DNA of 64,000 nt from Globisporangium splendens (taxonomy: Eukaryota; Oomycota; Peronosporomycetes; Pythiales; Pythiaceae), in contig VFIW01000066.1 of assembly GCA_006386115.1 (NCBI GenBank), forward strand, positions 1 through 64,000, given 5' to 3'. Below are positions 54,589 through 64,000 of this stretch, one piece after another; positions within the stretch are counted from its first letter, which is position 1, and each line of letters starts with the position of its first letter. Under the pieces are notes generated by a model, which was given only the letters and a program-made list of their open reading frames with translations, had not been told where the DNA came from and did no database searches. The translations under genes were made by a program, and so were the position numbers.

Positions 54589-55624
54589 ATGGTGTCGCTA
54601 ACCACGACGACGCTGATGCCGCGCCGCGTTGCGTGGTGCGCGCTGGTCGCGACCGCGCAGGCTGGACAGGCGCGCTCGCACCCGAATACATCGTTGTTCG
54701 CTGCGCAGCGCGTCGGAAAGGTACACGTGACGCAGCGCTTCACGATGTCCATGTCGTCGTCGCCATCCGATCCGAAGCGAGAGCCGCCAATCAATAGAGA
54801 CGAAGGAGACACAGCGTTCCTGGATCGTGTGGTGGGACAACTGAACTCATCGATCAAGAAACACCCAGCAGAGACCCTCGCGGTGTTGTTTGCGTCGGAT
54901 ATCGGCAGCATTGGGGCCATGTACGGCGTGCTGACGCTTTCAGGTAAAGCCGTTCTGCTTTGCTCTGCCATTTGGCTGGTGGATGGTGAACTTTAACTAT
55001 GCCGACCCCGTGTTTTTTTTTCTTCTTGTTTCGCTCAGGGATTGAGTTTTCTCCAGAGTTTGCGTTGGCATTTGCTGCGAGCCGGCCATTCCGGCGCTTC
55101 CGCTTGCCCCTGGATCTCGCTGCGGCAGCTGCGGTCTCCAAGGCGTTCCCTGCGTTCTCTCATGTTCGACTGTCGGATTTGGCTGGCGCACTTCCGAAGT
55201 AAGCATCTAAAGCCACTCTTATTATGTAACCTGCACCCTGTGGACTGATCATCCTTGCTCTTGGACATTGTAACCTAGCAGCCGACCCATTCGTGAGACC
55301 GCGACGCAGACTTCCACCGCGTCGTCGTTGGTGACCAAGACCATGGCGAAGGCGAAGGACGTGATTGACAACTACGGCGCTGCGTACATGATGGGCTCTC
55401 GTCTTGCAGGCGTGAGCGTCGTCTGCGGTCTCTATCTGCTGATCAAGCAAGGGGTCGACGTGATGCCGCTGCTGGCGAAGCTCGGCGTCGAAGACGTCGG
55501 CACCGCCTTGGGCTCGTACGCAGCGGCCGTTGTGTTCTCGTCCGCGTTCTACCCCGTCACGCTGGGCGTCACGGGTTACGTCGTGCCGGCTGTGGCCAAT
55601 GCGCGCAAAGCCATCATGCCGTAG
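54589..55624 (+). CDS. FAM210 / DUF1279 mitochondrial inner-membrane-type protein
   Basis: Exons 54589-54943, 55039-55198, 55279-55624; 286 residues. An alternative in-frame ATG lies at 54565. The first 50 residues are rich in Arg/Thr/Ala without acids (MPRRVAWCALVATAQAGQAR), a mitochondrial presequence. The C-terminal 110 residues are the DUF1279 domain: IDNYGAAYMMGSRLAGVSVV, GLYLLIKQGVDV, then AVVFSSAFYPVTLGVTGYVV as the second hydrophobic segment, ending PAVANARKAIMP. Animal FAM210A/B lie in the mitochondrial membrane and affect mitochondrial translation or respiration; the exact reaction is unknown. The middle region (exon 2) is less conserved. Confidence 0.85.
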
Positions 55625-56285
55625 AATGAGAAGGAGTCCAGGTTGCAGAGCAGAGATAGAGGCAACAGAGGAGTGGAGGCATTTTGGATCAATGAAGGTA
55701 CTTGAACCCAAACCACGTCGAGAAGAGGGTCCGTGTGGTATTTTTTGCGGTTTATTTCTTTGTGTCAAAGTCGGGTGTTTTTTTCAAGTCATGGCTTTCA
55801 CAAAACACGGTGCGTTTGCACATCTCATCGTCACATCACACAAGGTCAAAAATCAAGTCTCTGTGAATGATGATGAATACGATCAGCGAAATCGATGAGT
55901 GAGTGTTGATGCCAATCAAACGTTTACGAGTGATAGTCTTTGCAAGTCAAAAAACCTGTGAGTGATGCGTGGGGCTACTATTAACAGCATACCGAACAGC
56001 GGACTCGGTGAGTGATGATCATACCGACGACGAGGCTACTATTAAAAGGATACCAAACAGCGGTGCTTGGCCGCCTCCTCATCCAATGCGACGCTTGGTG
56101 CGTCCTGCCATTTGCCGACAAGGCGGTACCAGCTAACGAGCACAGCTTTCTCTCGCGTTGCACGAAGGCGGAAACGCAGCGAGTGGGGGACCAGAGACAC
56201 ACTCGGTTGCTGAATGCGCTGCTGAGACTTGCGAGCGAAGTCGTGGATCATAGCGGAAACGGATCCGATACGTCACCGGAACACG
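55625..56285. other. intergenic with a short direct repeat
   Basis: 3' flank of FAM210 and upstream region of the FN3 gene. Contains the duplicated segment at 55957-56063; otherwise no feature. Confidence 0.5.
55957..56063. repeat. imperfect direct repeat, two copies
   Basis: GTGAGTGATG (55958 and 56008) followed by GGCTACTATTAACAGCATAC / GGCTACTATTAAAAGGATAC (55973 and 56034) and a shared AACAGCGG end. Spacing is 50 and 61 bases, so the second unit carries an 11-base insertion. It lies 220 bases before the FN3 gene. Confidence 0.6.
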
Positions 56286-59200
56286 ATGGTGCGCTGGCGC
56301 GTCGCTTTCATCGCGCTGCTCGCGTGGATGAGCACTTTCGCCGCCGTGACAACAGGGCAAAACGCGACGGAACCTCAGGCGATGGCATGGGTCACATCTC
56401 GCACCGGTGGAGCGCTCCACTTCGAGTGGTACGTAGCGAGTTTGTTCAATCATGTTTTTGTATGCTGCGCCGGAAACGAAAGAAAGAGAGAGATATCTGT
56501 GTGTGCGCCACTCGTGTTTTTTATACGTAGGATGGCTTCTTCGGACTGGACAAGCTCAAGCTCGTACGACGACATCACTGGCTTCCGCATTCTCGTGAAT
56601 GGCGTGCCAGTGAGCGTCACGAGTGCACTTGTGCTTTACTATGATTTGTATGCGCTAGTAAACAACACTGCGTACACTTTCCAAGTGAAAGCTACATTCA
56701 ACGCAAATTCGACTGCTTCATCGCTCGAATCGAACATTTTGAGGGAATCAACTGCGAGTCTGTCGAGTCCTAGCGTTGCGGATCCACCAATACTCGTCAA
56801 TAGTAGCGGCGGCTTCATTCGAGCTCGAGAGCAGCTTCCAAAAGATATCGGAGGTGCAAACATCACGATGTTGGCGATGCTCGCACGATCCGTGGTGGAT
56901 TTTAGCGTCGTTTCGCTTTCCCAACCTGCAACGCAGTCGGAGTTCGTCTTTTACGGGCTGAATGCTCGCACGGAGTACTACTTGTCTGTCTATGCGACGA
57001 ACACAGGCAGCCTCTCTGGCAGCGAGAGTGGCTTTCTGAGCGTCAAAACACTTGCGCTTCGTCTAGCTGGGCCGTGCCCTCCGCTGACAGTACTCGGGGT
57101 TACTGGTGTGTCCAGACACGCGATTCAAAGGTACTCGGTACACGATCCTTCTCACGTCACTGTGTTGTTTTCTGTAGGCGCATCGACCACACTTGAGCTA
57201 AATCCACCTCTCGACGACGGTATGTATTGCTGTTTGTTTTCTCACGTTACGAAATACTTTTTGCGTCTGTGAGTCACTAATTCCATTGTTTTCGTTTTCT
57301 GTAGGCGGTGCTCGTATTCAAGGATACATGGTGTACATGGCATCAAATGGAAGCTCGAATTACGCCGAGGTCGCGAGTACAGCAGGCACAACGCCAATCA
57401 ACATCCTTGAGATTCTTCGAATGCCAGATTCGACGGACCTTCCGCTTCTTCCGGAGACGCGTTACGACCTCAAGGCCATTGCTATCGACAATGTCGATAT
57501 CTGTCTGGCGATGCCGAGCAGTCTGGAGCCTGCAGCTGCTGTCTCCGCATGGACCAGTGTGGCAGCAGTGCCAGGAGCTCCACCAGCGCCATACTTCCTG
57601 AGTGCAACTGGCGGCCAAATCGTCCTGGAACTTGTACCTCCTGTCAATATGAACGGATCGATCCTCTCTGGTTTCTCAGTGATGGTCAACGATATTGTCT
57701 ACGATTTCGTAGCAGCGGAGCAGTCCGTGACTCACAGCCTTAGCTTTTTGACGGCGTCTTCGTCGTGCGCTGTGAAAGTCGCAGCCACGACAAACCTGGG
57801 TACAACCACGTGGAGCGTTCCGGTCACGATGACCACGACGGCTCCGACAGCACCGTCGTCGCCACGGAATGTCACTGCGGTCAACACGACAGCGAGCAGC
57901 GCCACTCTTCAATGGTTGATTCCACTGGATTCCGGTGGAGCAGATATTACAGGTAGGTCGCTTTGCGAAATGTGTCTCTTTGTGGTCGACACAAGAACAA
58001 AAAAACTAATGCTGGAAATTTCCTCGTAGGGTACGACATCGTTATGACAACAGCAGGTACCTCGGTGACAAAACACGCAACAGCGACATCTTTCAAGGTT
58101 ATAGGGCTGGTCGCGAAGCTGTGTACACAGTGAAGATGGCTGCAATCAACAGCTTGATGAAAGGGAGTTCGCGAGTGGGGAAGCAAGGCATTTCGTTCGA
58201 AACACTGGCTGTTACGGCACCGAGCGAGCCCTGGGGGCTCACTTCAGTAGCGAGCACAGGTGGATCCATTGAAGTGAGCTGGAATGTGCCACTCCAAAGC
58301 GGTGGCACGAGCTTGAACGACATGCTGTACAACGTCACGATGTTCCCGATCGCACCGTGCTATCCGGTGGCTAGTGAAGCTGATCCGTGCGCACGCTGTG
58401 ATATTCTCAAGCTTCAAGAAGGCAACGAGCAGTATCGCCGTATCATAGGCGCGAGCGAACGTTGCGAACGCCCGAGTACGGATCAGTGTCCCGATGGAAC
58501 ATCGAATTGCTGTCTGATGAGTGGAGCAGACAATAGCACCGCACTACAATGCAGTCGTGTAGAGCGAGTCGGTAGGGACCGACTCGTTCTGTCCTCGCTT
58601 CCAGAGCTTGACGGCTCTTGGAGGGCGCTTTGGAGTGGCGTGGCAGCCGCCAGAGGATACTGGCGGCGCTCCTGTGCTCGAATACATTATTACTCTCTAC
58701 GGTCAATACCGCTCCGTTGTTCTGGAGGAACATCGCGCGTCTGGCACCGAGATGTCGTACACGTTTGCACACTTGCAAGCGAATACACTGTACTACCTGA
58801 CTGGAAAAGCGCTCACCTACGTCGGAGAGAGTGAGGCCATGGAGTACGCGCAAAACACTGGACCACCGGACTTGCCAGGCGCACCGCCACCTCCTACATC
58901 CTCCGACATCCGTGGCGGCAGCATGGCAATCACCGTCGCAAGTCCAGACTACGACGGCGGAGACTCGGTGTCCTTGGCGCTGTACAATAAGACCAGTTTG
59001 ATCCACCGGTTTGAGCCTGGCGAGACAAACGTGACTCTATTTGGACTCCGTGCACTCACGACCTATAGTTTCACGACGACGGCAATTAATTCACGTGGAG
59101 AGACTCGCGGAGCGCCATTGCTGACCACCACCAGCGACATCACGGCACCAAGTGGCGTGCAAGGACTGCAACAAGTTGACGTGACATCCGACCAGTTATT

Positions 59201-62200
59201 GCTCAATTGGGACCCCGTGCAGGATACTGGTGGGGACGTGATGCTCCAGTATGAGGTAAGGTACTTCAAGTGCGACGAGAATGGCACGCAGTTGGCGCCC
59301 AGCGTCCTAGTGACCACCCCAGGCACGACGTTCATTCTGCTCACGCATCTGGACTTTTCGTCGTACTACTCCGCTGTGGTCAACGCCATCACGCGTTCGC
59401 GACTCGCAGGTGTGTCAAGTGAGACTGAGATTTTCGCCACTGACGAGCCGTATGCGGGTCGAATCATGGTGCAATTGGACGAAGTCGTCGTTCAAGAAGA
59501 CGTGTCAGTCGTCTCAGTGCCAGTGGCTCGTGTCAATGGATCGTTTGGGAACTCGAGTTTCACGTTCACGACGCAAGATGACACGGCCATCGCTGGCGTC
59601 AACTATGTGTTCATGGAAGGCATGATGACGTTGATGACGAACGTAAAAACAGGCGAGATCCTGATCCCGATCATCGATGACTCTGTGTTTCAGGTGAGTA
59701 CATCCTTCCTTGTAATCGTGACCGACGAAGTTACGTCACTTAGCACCGAGACTCGTGTCGTCATCCTTGATAATGGTGACGCTGGGTACTTGTCCTTTAG
59801 GAGCCCAACATTTGCATTCCTGGAGAACTCGGGTGAAGTGTGGCTCCCAATTACCCGAACGGGAGGTACAAGCCCTCCTGCCGTCATCGAAGCGGCCATT
59901 GTAAGCCAGCAGAGCTCATTGACGACTGAGGACCCAACAGCGCAGCGATTTGAACTCATCGAATCGACTCTCCAGTTCGACGAAGGGGTGACCGTGATGA
60001 ACCTTCGAGTTCTCATCCAGGACGACAGCGAGTTCCAGTTGATTCGAGGCTCAGCCGAGATTAACTTCACCATCGTCGAGGGCGGGTCTCGGTACAGGGC
60101 GTACACTTCGGCAAACTTCACCGCCATGGACGACGGCGACATCTCGGTGCCGAAGGCGTGCACAAACATTCGACTACTTGATGCCAGTGGCGGCTTCATG
60201 CACTTGCAGTGGACACCGCCACCGGACCGTGGTGGCGAGAATGTCGAGCTTAGTTATCGTATCGACTTTGCTGTAAATGGAGCTCTCGTGCTGTCGCTCG
60301 ATGTCGACACAGAAAACGAAGTCGTGTACGGACTGACTGCCTCGACGACATACAATGTCTCTGTCTGCGCGATCAACGCCAGAGGAAGTGGAGTAGCGAG
60401 CAAATCGTCATTACTGACGACCACAAAAGCAGTGCGAGCGACAGCTCCACAATATGTCGATTCGTTTGCTGCTTTCACGGGACCCTCCGATCGACGATGG
60501 TGGCTCTCCGATCGTGAACTACAAGATCTACAATGTCGATCCGACGACAGGTGCGCTCACGCAGTTCCCTCTCGTATCGTGCGTTGTACCAACCATTTGC
60601 TTCGTGAAAGGGCTGACGGCATTGGCAAACTACACCATCCAGGTCCGAGCGGCTACGTTCCTCGTGAGCGATGGCGAGCTCTCCCCGCCGATGGAGTTTG
60701 ACACTTCGAATCCAGATGTACCAGACATACCTCCGATGGCAACGATAACCGGGGTCACGGCTGGTGCGATCAGCGTCCGCATGTACAACCCTATCAACGT
60801 CGGCGGCTCGGAGGTTCAGTGGTACCGGCTGTTTATTAAGGCTGTTAGTGACCCCGAGTTTGGCTTGATCTACGAAGGTGTCTCCCCGAATTTCACGGTC
60901 TATCGACTTCAACGGAAGACCACTTACGCGATCAAGTTCCAGGCGCAAAACATTGTCGGTCCGAGCGGCTACAGTCCGACTCAATTCGCCACCACAGAGG
61001 AAAAATCGCTACCGTCAGCGCCACTGGACGTGGTCGTCACCGTTGTAACTGGTGGTGCAGCCAAGTTGGTGTGGAACGAGCCACTGGATATTGCCGGACG
61101 CGTCATTGCGGGGTACTCCGTAATGATCAGATCCAGCGTGACGGGAGTCAGTGATGCCACAGGCTACGATGGGAAAGGGATAACAGCCACAGAAGGCTGG
61201 GTGTATGGACTGAACGCGAACTCAACCTATACCATGTACGTACTCGCGCTCTCGGAGGTGTCAAATTGCTTTCAGCGCTCGGACTGGGTGCGAAGCTCCA
61301 ACGTGACCGTGAGAACGCTGCCTCCTATGGCACCAGGCACGGCTCCGCTTCTCATTCTCGTGCGATACACTGGCGGCATAATCGAACTCCAGTGGATAGC
61401 ACCGAAGGACACTGGTGGCGTGCTACTCACAGGCTATGTGCTGTACTCAGTGACTCCCACCGGGTTACGGAAACCGCTTTTCACTAGCAACGCGAGTGTA
61501 TTGACGTATATCGACAGAGATCTAACAGAAGCGACGACGTATTCATACGCTGTCGTCGCATCCAATGCTGTTGGTGCGAGTCCATGGAGCGACGTGCTCG
61601 TGCGCACGACGTCGCCCGCGAGCCCTCCCTCAGTGCCTCCCAACGTCCGTCAACTCGCGCACAATACGGGTGGCGCTATTGAGATCGGCTGGGAGCGGCC
61701 GATCGACACGGGCGGTCAGCCGTTAAAAGGCTATTTGGTCTACCGCGATGGTGCTTCACTTGGCCATGAACTCCCACCAACGGCAGTGAACTACATCGAC
61801 AAAAATGGACTCGGTGCGGGGAAAAGCTACGAATACACGCTCCGTGCATTCTCGACGAGCTCGCTGGGCTCGGAATTCAGTGCCATTTGCACTGCGCGAA
61901 CCACTGTCGCGACGAAGCCTCAAAACCGCTGGCTGGTGATATGACACCGAGTGCGAGTTATGTCAATGCGAACTGGGCTGCAGATCCCGACACGGGCGGA
62001 GTCGCCGTCAGGTTGTTTGACGTTAAGTTGCTGTTCGGACTGGTGACAAATACGTCTTCAACGGCAACGACCATCAAAAGTTACACCGGTGTAGACTCGA
62101 TTTACGTTTACGGGACTGCTCGCGAGCACGGTGTACACGTTGGCGGTAGTCGCGCAGAATGACATTGGATCGAGTGAAGTCTTGCTCGTTCCGCTGACAA

Positions 62201-64000
62201 CGCAGCCGGGTGCCATTCCTGCAGCGCCGCTAGCGCTTGCCGTCTCAGTGTATGGAGGGAACTTTACCGTGGAACTCACGGTCCCAGTCGACACTGGTGG
62301 TGCGGTCGTCACGACAATGACTCTGTTTGAAACGCGCTTGGGCATCGCTACGACAATCAAGATGACGCCAGGCGTACCGGGACGATACACTGTGTATGGC
62401 GCTGTAAGCGATACCGCGTATAATGTGTCGTGCTCGGCGACAAATGTCCATGGGGAGGGACCTCGAAGCCCGAGTCTGGTGATTCGAACGGCGCCGGTGA
62501 ATGCACCAGGCATCGTCTGGTTCGCTCCGAGATTCGTTGCAGCCACCGGTATCTCGCTCACTGTCGCTTGGTCTCCACCTGGCGATATCGGAGGAGTACT
62601 GAGCTTGGCGTATCAAGTGCGTGTCATGGATCTAGCGAAGTCCACGCAGGCGCCTTTCATATACCCATCGCTGACAAGAGAAGTCACGGCGACGGGGCTC
62701 GCAGATAGCACAGCCTACGCGGTTTCTGTTCGAGCGACAAATAAAGCTGGCGGTGGACCCTGGAGTCCGGCAGCGAACATGACGACGCAACCAGATGCCG
62801 CAGGTGAGTTCAATTTCGACAATGTGAGCGTGTCTGTTCTTGAAAACGCGACACAAGTCGTGCTCTTGATCTCGCGAATCAACGGACTCAGTGGACGTGT
62901 CACCGTCTTGTACCGCGTCGTGCCACTCGCGATCACGAATTCTGCGACGCTTGGTGCTGGCTATGCGCTCGTGCTTGGCTCGGCAAAGGCGTCTGCGACT
63001 GTTGTCTTCGAGGATATGCAGATCCAGGCATCGATTGTGGTGTATATTCTCAATGATAACGTGTATGAGCCAGTAGATGAGGAGTTTGCCCTCCAGCTGG
63101 GATCCGCGACTGCTTCTTCGTCCACTGCGGTGGCGAAGATTGGCGCCAACAACACAGTTAGAGTAACGATTCTCGATGATGTTGATGCCGGGTATGTCGG
63201 GTTTGACGCCGATGAGTACGCTGTGTCCGAGAGCGCGCCGTTCGCAGTGATCCCCATCATTCGAGAAAGCAGGAGCAGCGGACGTGTGACGCTCATGCTT
63301 ACGCTGGGACCGGGTACGGCTACCATTGATCGCGATTACCGCAAGGTGCCTGGACAGTTTGTCTTGGAGGATGGCGTCACGCGCGCCGAGTTCAAAGTCC
63401 CGATCATCAACGACCGTGTCTTTGAGTACCCCGACGAGTTCTTTTTCATTCAGATGGGAGTGGTGAGTGGCGATGCAATATTGCGAAGAAGCATCATCAA
63501 AGTCGTGATTCTCGACGACGGCGACACGTCTGTTCCGGGAAATTGCACACCTCCAGTAGTGCTCGCAAAGACAGGAGGCGCTGTCACATTATCTTTGGGG
63601 CTCCCTGTGCACAATGGGAGTGCAAAAGGATTGCTCTCTGGGTACATCTTGCGCCTCAGTAGCGCGATCTACACGGTCGAGTTGGCGAAACCACCGACGG
63701 ATGTAGTATCCCTGGGCAACCTCACTGCGCTCACGTCCTACGAGGTAGCTGTGGCAGCTGCAAGCGCCGTCGGCGTTGGCGCGTTCAGCGATCCGATGAC
63801 GTTTTCCACGAGTGACGTCTCGCTTCCAGGGCCAGTCCTGTACATTGGCTTGAAAGCGAGAGCTGGTGGGCGGATCACACTTTCTTGGTACGCGCCTGAC
63901 GACACGGGTGGTGTTCCAATCACCAAATACCGCGTGTACCTCATAGACGCACACGGCTTGCCTCAGGTCGTCGTCACGAATTCTGACCCGATCCAGGAAG
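56286..64000 (+). CDS. giant secreted fibronectin-III / Calx-beta repeat protein (3' end outside window; frame breaks)
   Basis: Starts MVRWRVAFIALLAWMSTFAA, a signal peptide. Exons 56286-56428, 56531-57105, 57178-57219, 57305-57952, then 58030 onward. More than a dozen fibronectin-III domains follow, each with the W..P.D.GG..I.GY pattern (for example DDTGGVPITKYRVY at the window end). Four Calx-beta domains lie in two pairs at about 59450-60140 and 62810-63530 (YVFMEGMMTL, VTILDDVDAGYVGF). The last 1.9 kb (62115-64000) is open with no stop. Homology runs across five frame changes near 58110, 58570, 60450, 61925 and 62120. The one at 60450 also loses about 11 residues. Extracellular adhesion or matrix role inferred. 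It is either a decaying gene or an indel-bearing consensus. Confidence 0.7.

Noticed and set aside
57106..57177. reading straight through 57106-57177 in the FN3 gene (frame stays open)
   Set aside because: Has good GT and TTTCTGTAG borders, lacks FN3 sequence, and removing it joins LGVTG to ASTTLELNPP as expected; treated as an intron, though retention cannot be excluded.
1..64000. CRISPR arrays, prokaryotic operons, rRNA genes
   Set aside because: None seen; introns, promoters and gene families are eukaryotic (oomycete).

Overview
The window looks like an oomycete nuclear genome (Peronosporales/Pythiales-type). It has compact genes with short GT-AG introns on both strands. Four polygalacturonase genes each carry the oomycete core promoter (CTCATTCCTCAATCT) about 30 bases before the ATG. 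Gene content is that of a plant-associated water mould: pectinases, secreted tyrosinase, small secreted proteins, membrane-LRR proteins. The species cannot be named from the sequence.

Layout. 0-12 kb: the 3' end of a TrhO-like rhodanese gene, a DUF1917 gene, and two near-identical four-exon pyroglutamyl-peptidase I genes (1.5 and 10.8 kb). Between the two peptidase genes lie gene-poor DNA, a 0.55-kb foldback repeat, two candidate secreted proteins and a broken LINE. 12-24.6 kb: a LARP4-like RNA-binding protein, a BED-finger/hAT-transposase-like gene, a tyrosinase, a TrhO rhodanese fused to an O-methyltransferase, and a membrane-LRR protein. 25-28.4 kb: one gene encoding two inward-rectifier K+ channel modules in a single chain. 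28.6-45.5 kb: a polygalacturonase (GH28) amplification. It holds one inverted copy and three direct copies in 4.35-kb tandem units. The two internal units end in a captured 151-bp 3' tail of the neighbouring RME-8 gene. 45.4-54.2 kb: an eight-exon RME-8/DNAJC13 homologue of about 2,739 residues. 54.6-55.6 kb: a FAM210/DUF1279 mitochondrial protein. 56.3 kb to the window end: a very large secreted fibronectin-III/Calx-beta repeat protein with several frame breaks.

The genes do not form a pathway. The region is a stable housekeeping stretch (RME-8, FAM210, LARP, TrhO, DUF1917) cut by lineage-specific expansions (polygalacturonases, pyroglutamyl-peptidase) and retroelement debris. The most notable items are the fused two-pore Kir channel, the J domain of RME-8 that lacks HPD, the PG copy whose frame is restored only if its intron is retained, the TrhO-methyltransferase fusion, and an orphan oomycete promoter beside the duplication edge. 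Several genes carry single-base frame breaks (PG copy C, the second Kir module, the FN3 gene), so consensus indel errors must be excluded before calling them pseudogenes. Exon boundaries were derived by hand from GT/AG sites, phase and family conservation.
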